A stretch of DNA of 64,000 bases, taken from assembly GCA_944393605.1 (NCBI GenBank), contig CALYAO010000052.1:16686-80685 (forward strand). Reading direction: 5' to 3'. A model generated the notes under the pieces. That model was given only the letters and a program-made list of their open reading frames with translations. It did no database searches and was not told where the DNA came from. This document shows, in pieces, positions 1 through 7,995 of this stretch. The stretch comes from an uncultured Clostridia bacterium. Lineage in GTDB: Bacteria > Bacillota > Clostridia > UBA1381 > UBA9506. The first letter of the stretch is position 1. Each line of letters starts with the position of its first letter. A program made the translations under genes and the position numbers.

Positions 1-355
1 AGGTGCTTTCCATGGTACGAAGCAAAGGCCGGCGAAACCGGCGGGCACACTCCAGCAGTTCGGGGAAGGGCTCCATGCCGCGCGTGATGATGATGGCGGG
101 CACGGGCTGGGCGCACAGCTTCTCCAGGCTTTCGGTCCGCTGTGTGCTGGTCATTTTTTCCAGGTATGTGACCTCCACCTTTCCGATGATCTGGATGCGG
201 TCGGGGTCAAAGTAGTCAAAAAAGCCTGCAATCTGCAGGCTGGGCCGGTTGACATCGGCAGATGTGATCTCGATATCCTCATAGTGGTCGGGGACATAGA
301 GCTTCTCTAGGTTGCTGTCCTCGATGACAGCGGTTAAACTCACGGAATGTATCAT
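1..355 (-). CDS. hprK: HPr kinase/phosphorylase, N-terminal part (cut by window edge)
   Basis: The first 118 codons of a minus-strand gene that runs off the left edge. HprK phosphorylates HPr on Ser46 and removes that phosphate, which controls CcpA-type carbon catabolite repression. The translation carries N-terminal-domain signatures of the family: SADVNRPSLQIAGFFDYFDP, then RIQIIGKVEVTYLEK and PAIIITRGMEPFPELLE. The P-loop kinase domain lies outside the window. The ATG at 355 follows an AAGGCAGGG-like site. It lies 20 bases after the rnfB stop on the same strand, so it may be read through from the Rnf operon. Confidence 0.9.
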   Translation of the reverse strand, partial: MIHSVSLTAVIEDSNLEKLYVPDHYEDIEITSADVNRPSLQIAGFFDYFDPDRIQIIGKVEVTYLEKMTSTQRTESLEKLCAQPVPAIIITRGMEPFPELLECARRFRRPLLRTMEST

Positions 356-375
356 GTTGACCCTGCCTTTCCCTG

Positions 376-1200
376 TTATTGTGCAGCTTGGCTGGCATCC
401 GTGTCCGCTCTGCCGGCAATCACATGTTTGGGACATTTTGCCGCACAGATGCCGCAATTGGTACATTTATCATAGTCGATACGGGCGATGTTGTCCACTA
501 CGGTGATGGCGCCTGTGGGACAGTTCTTTTCGCAGATTTTGCATCCGATGCACCCTGCCTGACAGATGTCTCGGATTGCCGCGCCCTTTTCCCGGGATCG
601 GCACAAAACGACCGTCTTTTGGGATTCGGGCACCAGCTCGATGAGCCGCTTGGGACATGCCGCCACACACTTGCCGCAGGCGGTACACTTGTCTGCATCC
701 ACACGGGCCACGCCGTCCACCACATGGATGGCATCAAACGCACAGGCACGGACACAGCTGCCGTAACCCGAACAGCCATACAGGCAGGTCTTTTCCCCAC
801 CGCCATACCGGTAAGCCGCATTGCAGTCCCGGATGCCGTCATACCGATACTTGGTCGTTGTGACCTCGCGGGTGCCGCTGCACAGGACGCGGGCGACCTT
901 ACGTTCCTCCTGCTCCAGCGTCACCCCCATGATGGCAGCGACCTGCGCACCCACTGCTGCGCCGCCGACGGGGCAGCCGTTTGCCTTGGCCTCACCGTCC
1001 ACAACGGCCTGTGCAAACGCTGAGCAGCCCGCATAGCCGCACCCGCCGCAGTTCGCGCCCGGCAGAACCTCTGTGATGCGGGGGACGCGCTCGTCCTGTT
1101 CCACACGAAAGGCCTTGGCGGCGATGCCCAAAAGGATGCCGAATACCACGCCCAGCCCCGCGAGGGCGAGGACGGGGTAGAGAATATCTAACGGATTCAT
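376..1200 (-). CDS. rnfB: Rnf complex iron-sulfur subunit B
   Basis: Membrane-anchored iron-sulfur subunit of the Rnf complex, which oxidises ferredoxin with NAD and pumps Na+ or H+. One N-terminal membrane helix (about residues 3-26) precedes a cysteine motif NCGGCGYAGC with a following GCP. Four ferredoxin-like cysteine groups come next (CLYGCSGYGSC, CTACGKCVAACP, CIGCKICEKNCP, CTNCGICAAKCP). About 274 aa. I chose the second ATG, at 1200, because GGAAAGGAAGG lies just upstream, whereas the upstream in-frame ATG at 1224 lacks a site. It is the last rnf gene of the operon, as usual in Firmicutes. Confidence 0.95.
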   Translation of the reverse strand: MNPLDILYPVLALAGLGVVFGILLGIAAKAFRVEQDERVPRITEVLPGANCGGCGYAGCSAFAQAVVDGEAKANGCPVGGAAVGAQVAAIMGVTLEQEERKVARVLCSGTREVTTTKYRYDGIRDCNAAYRYGGGEKTCLYGCSGYGSCVRACAFDAIHVVDGVARVDADKCTACGKCVAACPKRLIELVPESQKTVVLCRSREKGAAIRDICQAGCIGCKICEKNCPTGAITVVDNIARIDYDKCTNCGICAAKCPKHVIAGRADTDASQAAQ

Positions 1201-1266
1201 AGGGTTCCTTCCTTTCCAGATCACTAAAATTGCGCATACCCGCGAAGGCGGGGCGCATGGAGCAGT

Positions 1267-1845
1267 TTAGAACTTCATGCCCGAAAAACCCAAAAACGCC
1301 ATGGCGATGAGCCCGGCGGTGATGAGCGCAATGGGAAACCCCTGGAGCCATTCGGGGATGTCCGAGGTTTCAAGCCGTTCCCGCACCCCTGCAAACAGCA
1401 CGATGGCAAGCATGAAGGACAGCCCGGCCGCAAACCCGTACACCGTTGAATAGATGAAATTGAATTGATTCTGGATGTTGAGCAGCGCCACGCCCAGCAC
1501 CGCGCAGTTGGTGGTGATCAGCGGGAGGTAGATGCCCAGGGCGTTATAGAGTGCCGGCGTAAACTTTTGCAGCACCATCTCCACAAACTGCACCAGCACG
1601 GCGATCACCAGAATGAACGCCACCGTCTGCATGTACTCAATGCCAAGCGGCACCAGAATGTAGTACTGTACGAGGTACGTCGCCATGGAGGCCACCGTCA
1701 TCACAAAGGTCACGGCAAGGCTCATGCCGACAGCGGTCTCTACTTTTTTGGAAACGCCGAGGAAGGGGCAGCAGCCCAGGAATTTTACCAGCACGAAGTT
1801 GTCCACCAAGATGGTGGTGAGCGCCAGTAAGAGCAGTTCTATCAT
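1267..1845 (-). CDS. rnfA: Rnf complex integral membrane subunit A
   Basis: Integral membrane subunit of Rnf, paired with RnfE in the ion-translocating core. The 192-aa product matches the usual family length (E. coli RsxA is about 193 aa). It shows the conserved [20 protein letters not shown] and [15 protein letters not shown] segments, whose cysteines belong to the membrane [2Fe-2S] site, and about six helices. The ATG at 1845 aligns with the family start and lies about 11 bases after GGAGG. An upstream ATG at 1854 sits too close to that site. The start overlaps the stop of the 40-codon ORF upstream by ATGA. Confidence 0.95.
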   Translation of the reverse strand: MIELLLLALTTILVDNFVLVKFLGCCPFLGVSKKVETAVGMSLAVTFVMTVASMATYLVQYYILVPLGIEYMQTVAFILVIAVLVQFVEMVLQKFTPALYNALGIYLPLITTNCAVLGVALLNIQNQFNFIYSTVYGFAAGLSFMLAIVLFAGVRERLETSDIPEWLQGFPIALITAGLIAMAFLGFSGMKF

Positions 1846-1964
1846 GATCTCCATGACCTCCGTTCCAGATAGGTTTCGTATATGAGCGTGAGAATCCCCC
1901 ACAGGGGCACAAACAATTGAGCTATCAATAGGAGAGTAGCCTTGACCGCTTTACGCCTTGTCAT
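1842..1964 (-). CDS. small membrane ORF between rnfE and rnfA, 40 aa
   Basis: A 40-codon ORF that fills the gap between rnfE and rnfA exactly. Its ATG overlaps the rnfE TGA (ATGA at 1964-1961), and its TGA overlaps the rnfA ATG (ATGA at 1845-1842). AAGGGGGAG lies about 11 bases before its start. The product begins MTRRKAVK, has one predicted membrane helix (about residues 8-30, [20 protein letters not shown]) and ends with a basic tail (ERRSWRS). I do not recognise the family. The coupling suggests a real small Rnf-associated protein, though the stretch might only serve to couple rnfE and rnfA translation. Confidence 0.6.
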   Translation of the reverse strand: MTRRKAVKATLLLIAQLFVPLWGILTLIYETYLERRSWRS

Positions 1965-2557
1965 TGCTTTGCTTTCTCCCCCTTCTTTTGCAGCAGCTTG
2001 ACGCACCCAATCAAAAGCCCCAGGATCAAAAACGCGCCGGGGGGCAAAATCAAGATGGTGGCAGGCTGGAAGCCGGCGCCGAACAGCGAGATGCCGAACC
2101 ATGTGCCCGCCCCTAGGATTTCGCGGATAGAGCCGATGAGGGCGAGCGCAAAGGTAAAGCCCAGCCCCATGCCGGCACCGTCCAGCATGGAGGGTATGGG
2201 GCTGTTTTTGGAAGCAAATGCCTCCGCGCGCGCCAAGATGATGCAGTTTACCACGATGAGCGGGATAAACAGCCCCAGCGACTTGGACAGCGCGGGCACA
2301 TACGCCTGCAAAAACAGGTCAATCATAGTTACAAACCCCGCAATGATAACAATGTATGACGCAATCCGGATCTTGTTTGGCACGAACTTGCGCACCAGCG
2401 AGACCACCAGATTGGACAGAATGAGCACCACCGTGGCGGACAGGCCCATGCCGATGCCGTTTGCGACCGAGGTTGTGACGGCCAGCGTGGGGCACATGCC
2501 CAGCAGCAGCACGAAGGTGGGATTCTCTTTTAACAGACCCTTGGTAAATTCCTTCAA
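1961..2557 (-). CDS. rnfE: Rnf complex integral membrane subunit E
   Basis: RnfA paralogue and second half of the Rnf membrane core. The sequence contains KENPTFVLLLGMCPTLAVTT and the IVVNCIILARAEAFA helix carrying the conserved Asn-Cys, with six predicted helices. I chose the TTG at 2557 because GGAAGGA lies 8-9 bases before it and the resulting start (LKEFTKGLLKENP) fits the family; that gives 198 aa. An ATG-initiated version would begin at 2629 inside rnfG. The stop overlaps the start of a 40-codon ORF. Confidence 0.93.
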   Translation of the reverse strand: MKEFTKGLLKENPTFVLLLGMCPTLAVTTSVANGIGMGLSATVVLILSNLVVSLVRKFVPNKIRIASYIVIIAGFVTMIDLFLQAYVPALSKSLGLFIPLIVVNCIILARAEAFASKNSPIPSMLDGAGMGLGFTFALALIGSIREILGAGTWFGISLFGAGFQPATILILPPGAFLILGLLIGCVKLLQKKGEKAKQ

Positions 2558-2585
2558 GTCCTCACATCCTTCCCGAAAATAGCGG

Positions 2586-3158
2586 CTATTTGAGCGATTT
2601 TGCCGTTTCCACTGCGGTGTTGACACCATTCGTCACAGCCGCAGACGTGATGGTTGCACCCGAGATGGCAACAATTTCGTTGTCTGCCGGCGACCCGCTT
2701 TTGATGACCGCAAGCGGGCTGTCCGCCTGTTTGCCGACATACTGCCCGTAAAACGCTTCATCCTGCGCCTTGGAGCCCAGGCCGGGCGTCTCGGACAGGC
2801 TGGTGATGGTGACGCCTTCCACTGTATTGTCCAGGCTCACGCCGACCACCATGCCGATGGGGCCGCCAAAGCCATTGGGGTTTACGGACACACAGTATCC
2901 AACTGTTTCGCCGCCTTTGGTCGCGGCATACACCTCGCTCACCGTCTCGTCAAAGGAACCCTCAACCTTGGTAAACGCATCCGCATCCGGCATAACCGCC
3001 TGGCGCGCCTCGGTGAGCTCCAGCTCTTGCCGCTCTGCGATCTTGTCTGCTGTCAGCTGGTTGGTGAGACCGAGGAGCAGGGCCACAACGGCGGTGATGA
3101 CAAACAGCACCAGCGCGAGCACCCAGATTTTTTCGTTATTTTTGAGATCAAGCGACAT
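2586..3158 (-). CDS. rnfG: Rnf complex flavoprotein subunit G
   Basis: Rnf subunit with covalently bound FMN on the extracytoplasmic side. A single N-terminal membrane helix (about residues 11-31) is followed by an FMN-binding domain. The attachment motif SGATITS is at residues 166-172, and Thr171 is the expected phosphoester-linked residue. GLGSKAQDEAF is also typical. The ATG at 3158 follows GGGGG at about 8 bases, so the gene overlaps the end of rnfD by 11 bases. The product is 190 aa, a normal length. Confidence 0.95.
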   Translation of the reverse strand: MSLDLKNNEKIWVLALVLFVITAVVALLLGLTNQLTADKIAERQELELTEARQAVMPDADAFTKVEGSFDETVSEVYAATKGGETVGYCVSVNPNGFGGPIGMVVGVSLDNTVEGVTITSLSETPGLGSKAQDEAFYGQYVGKQADSPLAVIKSGSPADNEIVAISGATITSAAVTNGVNTAVETAKSLK

Positions 3159-4137
3159 GGGAACGCCCCCTTTTGGTTGCGCCAAACTTGGTGGGGCGCA
3201 GATATTTGTCGATGAGCGGGGTTGCGATGTTCATGAGCAAAATCGCATATGACACCCCTTCGGGGTACCCGCCGAACCGGCGGATGACAAACGTGAGCAC
3301 ACCGCACCCGAGCCCCATTAAGATCTGGCCCTTGCCTGTTATGGGGGAGGTGGTGTAATCCGTTGCCATAAAGAAGGCGCCCAAGAACACGCCGCCGCCC
3401 AAGATGCTGTATGCCGCATATGTCAGCCGATCCATCCCTGCGCCGGGGAACAAAAAGGACAGCACCGCCAGCATCCCGATAAAGGACAGCGGGATCCGGA
3501 TGGAGATGACCCGGCGGAGAAGCAGATAAATGCCGCCGAGGAGCAGCGCCAGCGCAGAGGTTTCACCAATGCACCCGCCGATATTGCCCAAAAACATGTC
3601 CATAAGGGATGGGAGCTGGCCTTCCGCCGTGCCCTTTAAAATGGCAAGCGGGGTCGCAGAGGAGAGCAGGTCAGGTGCGACCGAAAAGCCAAGCGTAAAA
3701 GGCGCCACCCACTTGGTCATAAGCACGGGCCAGGAGGCGAGCAAAAACGCACGCCCCGCCAGCGCGGGATTCACGAAGTTGTGGCCCGTCCCGCCAAAGA
3801 GCTGCTTGGCGATGATGATGGCGATCAGAGCCCCCACCACAACCATCCACCAGGGTGCGGTGGCGGGCAGGTTCATCGCAAGTAGAAGGCCTGTCACCAG
3901 CGCCGTCCCATCCGAGATGGTCACCCGCTTTTTACACAGCTTCTGCCATAGGTATTCCAGCCCCACACACGAGACCACCGAGACGACGGTTATGTACAGC
4001 GCACGAACGCCGAAGAAGATGATCCCGCAGAGCAGCGCAGGAACCAGCGCGATGGCCACATCCAACATGATACGGGTTGTGGTTTCGCGCGATTTGATAT
4101 GGGGTGATGAAGACACCACCAAGGTATTTGAATCCAT
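3148..4137 (-). CDS. rnfD: Rnf complex membrane flavoprotein subunit D
   Basis: Multi-helix Rnf subunit carrying covalent FMN. The attachment motif SSATPLAI is at about residues 159-166, and Thr162 is the likely FMN ligand. GGTGHNFVNPALAGRAFL and ATDYTTSPIT are hallmark segments shared with NqrB. The ATG at 4137 lies about 10 bases after AAAGG; an in-frame ATG at 4170 has no comparable site. The product is 329 aa, normal for the family. The gene sits between rnfC and rnfG in the standard order. Confidence 0.95.
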   Translation of the reverse strand: MDSNTLVVSSSPHIKSRETTTRIMLDVAIALVPALLCGIIFFGVRALYITVVSVVSCVGLEYLWQKLCKKRVTISDGTALVTGLLLAMNLPATAPWWMVVVGALIAIIIAKQLFGGTGHNFVNPALAGRAFLLASWPVLMTKWVAPFTLGFSVAPDLLSSATPLAILKGTAEGQLPSLMDMFLGNIGGCIGETSALALLLGGIYLLLRRVISIRIPLSFIGMLAVLSFLFPGAGMDRLTYAAYSILGGGVFLGAFFMATDYTTSPITGKGQILMGLGCGVLTFVIRRFGGYPEGVSYAILLMNIATPLIDKYLRPTKFGATKRGRSHVA

Positions 4138-4173
4138 AATCCCCAACCTTTCGTTGTAGAATGGGTGCACGTG

Positions 4174-5511
4174 TTATTTGGATGCGGCCTTTGCCTTGCC
4201 CCGCTGAATCTGAACCGCCTGTTTCGCGGCGCGCATGGACTGCACCAAATGGCGCTTGGCCGGACATACATAGGAACAGCAGCCGCACTCAATGCAATCG
4301 AGGACATCCAGTTCCTCACATTTTTCGTAGTCGCCCTTGCCCGCGTAGGCATTGAGCTGCGCAGGGAGCAGGTGCATGGGACATACCTGGACGCACCGCC
4401 CGCACCGCAGGCAATTGCTCTCGGGGGAAACCGCCACCTCGTCGGGCCGGAAGGCCAGAATGCCTGAGGTACCTTTGACCACGGGGACATCCAGTGAGTA
4501 GCCCGCGATACCCATCATGGGGCCGCCCATGATGATCTTGCCCGGCTCGCAGGTGAGCCCGCCAGCGCAGTCAATGAGCTCCCGGAAGGGAACCCCGATG
4601 CGGGTTTCGATGTTGGCGGGTTCTGCAACCGCGCCCCCCGCCACCGTCACGACTCGGCGAATGAGAGGCATCCCCTGTGTGAAGGCTCGGCAGATCTCAG
4701 CGGCGGTGTCAATGTTGAGCACCAGACAGCCGACGTCCGCCGGCAGCCCGCCCGACGGCACCATTCGCCCGGTCAGTGCATGGATGAGCTGCTTTTCCGC
4801 CCCTTGTGGATATTTCTTCTTGAGCGCAATGATATGTATGCCGTCGTCGTCCGCCGCATGCTCCTGCAGGGTAGCGATGGCGTCGGGCTTGTTTTCCTCA
4901 ATGGCGATGAAGGCGTCTTTGAGGCCAAACAAATGCCGCACCACCCGTGCCCCGTAGAGCACCTCGTCTGGATGCTCCAGCATGACGCGGTGGTCAGAGG
5001 TGAGATAGGGTTCACATTCTGCGCCGTTTACAATGACATAGGAAATGGGCTTGTCCGCCGGCGGGGTGAGCTTGACGTGGGTGGGAAAGCCTGCGCCGCC
5101 CATGCCCACAATACCCGCTTGCCGGATGACGGCGCGGATCTCTTCAGGAGACAACGTTTCGGGATCGGGCTTGGGCCCAATTCCTTCGGACAGCGTATCC
5201 TGCCCATCGTTGTCCACAACAATGGTGGGCATTTTCAGGCCCGTTGGATAGAGATATAGGCCAATGTCTGATACCGTGCCCGAGACACTCGCGTGCAGCG
5301 GGACGCTCATGAAGGATTCGCTGTCCGCGATGACCTGTCCCAGCTTGACCGCATCCCCTACCCCGACCTTGGGGGTAAGTGGGGCGCCGATGTGCTGCTG
5401 AAGGGGGAAATACAGCCTGTTTCCGGGGGCAAGCTTCACAATGGGCTTTCCATTGGTTGCTGTCTTGCTGTCGTCCGGGTGGATGCCGCCTTTGAAGGTG
5501 CGCAAAGACAC
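4174..5511 (-). CDS. rnfC: Rnf complex NADH-binding subunit C
   Basis: Peripheral subunit that binds NAD(H) and FMN and carries two [4Fe-4S] clusters. GMGGAGFPTHVK is the nucleotide-binding glycine loop and GAECEPYL the flavin-site motif. CLRCGRCVQVCP and CIECGCCSYVCP near the C-terminus bind the clusters. 445 aa. The start is GTG at 5511 (GTG TCT TTG CGC), 8 bases after AGGTAGGTG. It is the first gene of the rnf operon, and a promoter lies just upstream. Confidence 0.95.
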   Translation of the reverse strand: MSLRTFKGGIHPDDSKTATNGKPIVKLAPGNRLYFPLQQHIGAPLTPKVGVGDAVKLGQVIADSESFMSVPLHASVSGTVSDIGLYLYPTGLKMPTIVVDNDGQDTLSEGIGPKPDPETLSPEEIRAVIRQAGIVGMGGAGFPTHVKLTPPADKPISYVIVNGAECEPYLTSDHRVMLEHPDEVLYGARVVRHLFGLKDAFIAIEENKPDAIATLQEHAADDDGIHIIALKKKYPQGAEKQLIHALTGRMVPSGGLPADVGCLVLNIDTAAEICRAFTQGMPLIRRVVTVAGGAVAEPANIETRIGVPFRELIDCAGGLTCEPGKIIMGGPMMGIAGYSLDVPVVKGTSGILAFRPDEVAVSPESNCLRCGRCVQVCPMHLLPAQLNAYAGKGDYEKCEELDVLDCIECGCCSYVCPAKRHLVQSMRAAKQAVQIQRGKAKAASK

Positions 5512-5545
5512 CGAAAATCACCTACCTTACCAAAATAATATCTTT

Positions 5546-5574
5546 ATTCTATCACAGTTTGGATGGGATTGCAA
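5546..5574 (-). promoter_or_regulatory. promoter of the rnf operon
   Basis: On the minus strand, a TTGCAA -35 (5574-5569) and TAGAAT -10 (5551-5546) are separated by 17 bases. They lie 35 bases upstream of the rnfC GTG. This is a good sigma-A-type match in the right place. Confidence 0.6.
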
Positions 5575-5642
5575 TGAAATTCCCAAGAATTTCGAACAAG
5601 CTAGGGGCGTGAAAGAAGTCTTGTTTTTTCGATTTTTTTCTT

Positions 5643-5669
5643 TTCTTTTGGCCCAAAGTGTACTATAAT
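5643..5669 (+). promoter_or_regulatory. promoter and leader of guaA
   Basis: A perfect TATAAT lies at 5664-5669. The -35 region (about 5641-5648) is weak and T-rich. Transcription would give a leader of about 150 bases (5676-5827) with small hairpins: TTGG/CCAA near 5700, CTCG/CGAG near 5720-5733, and GCAGG/CCTGC near 5758-5774. I could not match the leader to a purine or other named riboswitch. Confidence 0.5.
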
Positions 5670-5827
5670 GGTAGATGGTAGAAAAACAGACAAATACCCT
5701 TGGTTGTCCAAACCGCTCGGGCATCGAGTGCTTCTGATAGCAAAAAAATTGTGGTGCGGCAGGCTTTGACCTGCGCATATTGGATGCTTTCAAGGGAAGG
5801 GAGTAAGAGACGGAGGAACTGCAAGAG

Positions 5828-7363
5828 ATGAAACATGAATTGGTATTGGTATTGGATTTTGGCGGGCAGTATAACCAGCTCATCGCAAGGCGGGTGCGGG
5901 AGTGTCATGTGTATTGTGAAGTAAAGCCATATAACACGCCCATAGAAGAGATTCGGGCCATGCAGCCCAAGGGCATCATCTTTACGGGCGGCCCAAGCAG
6001 CGTCACCGAAGAAGGAGCGCCCATGTGCGACCCGGCTGTACTGTCCATGGGCGTGCCCGTGCTGGGCATTTGCTACGGCTGCCAGCTCATGAGTAAGCTG
6101 CTGGGCGGCAGTGTGGCACAGGCGGACAAACGGGAGTATGGAAAGACGGGTATCACGTTGGGGGAGAGTGCCCTGTTTGCTGGGATTGCGGACAGAGCGT
6201 CCACCTGTTGGATGAGTCACACCTATTATATTGACCATGTGCCGGCGGGGTTTGTGGTCACGGCGCATACGGTGAGCTGTCCTACCGCGGCCATGGAAGA
6301 TGCTTCCCGTGGGCTGTATGGCGTTCAGTTCCATCCCGAAGTGGTACATACGCCCTTTGGCACCCAGCTTTTGCACAATTTCCTGTACGACGTGTGTGGC
6401 GTGGCGGGGGACTGGGAGATGTCCCGGTTTGCGGAGGAGTCCATCGCGGCACTCCGGGAAAAGATTGGTGATAAAAAGGTGTTGTGCGGGCTTTCGGGCG
6501 GCGTGGATTCGTCGGTGGCGGCGGTTATGATCCATAAGGCAGTGGGCAAACAGCTCACCTGTATCTTTGTGGATCACGGTCTTCTGCGGAAACATGAGGG
6601 GGACGAGGTGGAGGAGATCTTCACGCGGCAGTTTGACATCAATCTGGTGCGGGTCAACTGTGCGGACCGCTTTTTGGGACGGCTGGCAGGTGTGTCTGAC
6701 CCCGAAACAAAGCGGAAGATCATCGGTGAGGAGTTTATCCGCGTCTTTGAGGAGGAAGCCAAGAAGATTGGGACGGTGGACTTTTTGGTGCAGGGGACCA
6801 TCTATCCCGATGTGATAGAGAGCGGCGCGGGGGATGCGGCGGTCATCAAGAGCCATCACAATGTGGGCGGCCTGCCTGACTATGTGGATTTTAAGGAGAT
6901 TGTGGAACCTCTGCGGAGCCTGTTTAAGGATGAGGTGCGGTCGCTTGGCCTTGCGCTGGGGATCCCGGAGTCGCTGGTGTGGCGGCAGCCCTTCCCGGGC
7001 CCCGGCCTTGCGGTCCGGGTCATTGGGGACATTACGGCGGAAAAGCTTGCCATTTTAAAGGATGCGGATGCCATCTTCCGGGAGGAGATCAGAAACGCGG
7101 GACTGATGCGGGACATTGGCCAATATTTTGCCGTCTTGACCGACATGCGTTCTGTGGGCGTGATGGGAGACGAGCGGACCTATGACTATACCATCGCGCT
7201 GCGCGGCGTTACCACCACCGACTTTATGACGGCGGATTGGGCGCGCATCCCGTATGATGTTCTGGAAAAAGTTTCCAGCCGCATCGTAGGCGAAGTCGGG
7301 CATGTGAACCGCGTCGTGTATGATATCACCAGCAAGCCCCCCGCGACCATTGAGTGGGAGTAA
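5828..7363 (+). CDS. guaA: GMP synthase (glutamine-hydrolysing)
   Basis: Converts XMP to GMP with glutamine and ATP, the last step of GMP synthesis. The class I amidotransferase domain comes first: TGGPSSV, nucleophile Cys82 in GICYGCQ, and FHPEV. The PP-loop ATP pyrophosphatase domain follows with SGGVDSS. The dimerisation domain ends KPPATIEWE, the normal C-terminus. 511 aa, full length. GACGGAGGAACTGCAAGAG precedes the ATG. It stands alone on the plus strand, divergent from the rnf operon, and the gene behind it is a broken cupin gene. Confidence 0.97.
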   Translation: MKHELVLVLDFGGQYNQLIARRVRECHVYCEVKPYNTPIEEIRAMQPKGIIFTGGPSSVTEEGAPMCDPAVLSMGVPVLGICYGCQLMSKLLGGSVAQADKREYGKTGITLGESALFAGIADRASTCWMSHTYYIDHVPAGFVVTAHTVSCPTAAMEDASRGLYGVQFHPEVVHTPFGTQLLHNFLYDVCGVAGDWEMSRFAEESIAALREKIGDKKVLCGLSGGVDSSVAAVMIHKAVGKQLTCIFVDHGLLRKHEGDEVEEIFTRQFDINLVRVNCADRFLGRLAGVSDPETKRKIIGEEFIRVFEEEAKKIGTVDFLVQGTIYPDVIESGAGDAAVIKSHHNVGGLPDYVDFKEIVEPLRSLFKDEVRSLGLALGIPESLVWRQPFPGPGLAVRVIGDITAEKLAILKDADAIFREEIRNAGLMRDIGQYFAVLTDMRSVGVMGDERTYDYTIALRGVTTTDFMTADWARIPYDVLEKVSSRIVGEVGHVNRVVYDITSKPPATIEWE

Positions 7364-7399
7364 GATGGGAACAATAAATATGCATTTCGAGGAATAAAT

Positions 7400-7724
7400 A
7401 TGCTGCTTGATTTCAATAAAAGAAGTAACTGTACCAGGGATGAATAATGGAACAGGTATGATGACAGCGAAAATGTTTATGGAAGCACAGGGTAAGGTTA
7501 TTTCCTGCACTATGCACGCAGGTAGTTCTATTGGCTCGCATAAACACAAAACAAGTGATGACATTAACTATGTTCTATCAGGTAACGGAAAGGCTATTTG
7601 TGACGGGCAATAAGAAATCCTGATACCTGGAACTTGTCACATTTGTAAAAAAGGTTCCGAACATAGTATTATCAATACGGGAAACGCCGATTTGGTTTTG
7701 CTTACGGTTGTCGTTGAAAGATAA
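7400..7724 (+). pseudogene. cupin-domain protein, broken by frameshift and nonsense codon
   Basis: A small single-domain cupin gene in pieces. ATG at 7400, with GAGG seven bases before it, reads MLLDFN and then leaves the cupin frame. The cupin frame continues from about 7416 (IKEVTVPGMNNGTG, then GSSIGSHKHKTSDDINYVLSG with the metal-ligand histidines). It stops at an in-frame TAA (7611-7613) after AICDGQ. The same frame resumes directly with EILIPGTCHICKKGSEHSI and ends in LLTVVVER at 7724, a typical end for this family. The joined product would be about 107 aa. The frameshift is inferred from my memory of related N-termini; the TAA is plain in the sequence. Confidence 0.8.
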
Positions 7725-7759
7725 AGTTGATTTGGGCAGGAGGTAGCAACTTTAGGCGG

Positions 7760-7796
7760 GGCGGTCAAGCACCCTTGGTGCTTGACCGCCTCTTTT
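7760..7796 (+). terminator. rho-independent terminator after the cupin remnant
   Basis: A perfect 14-bp stem (GGCGGTCAAGCACC at 7760-7773 with its complement at 7777-7790), a 3-base loop, then TCTTTT. It closes the guaA/cupin region. Confidence 0.9.
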
Positions 7797-7942
7797 GATT
7801 TTGGGCGGTTGTGGAGGCTGACAGGCATAGGAAACTGGCGGAGAAAGGCCGCAAACACCCCGGCGCTCCCATCAATTTTCTATATGTGTCGATTTCGTTT
7901 TTTTCATCAGATTCCAAACAATAAAAAACACTTTCCAACCTT

Positions 7943-7971
7943 TTCATTTTTCCAGCGTGTAATGATATTAT
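7943..7971 (+). promoter_or_regulatory. promoter of the flippase gene
   Basis: An extended -10, TGATATTAT, ends at 7971. A weak TTCATT -35 (7943-7948) lies 17 bases upstream. It is 24 bases before the ATG at 7996. Confidence 0.45.
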
Positions 7972-7995
7972 GAAATCAGTTGGAGATGTAAAAAA

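Noticed and set aside
5670..5827. Purine or ykkC-type riboswitch before guaA
   Set aside because: The conserved purine-aptamer core and ykkC motifs could not be found.
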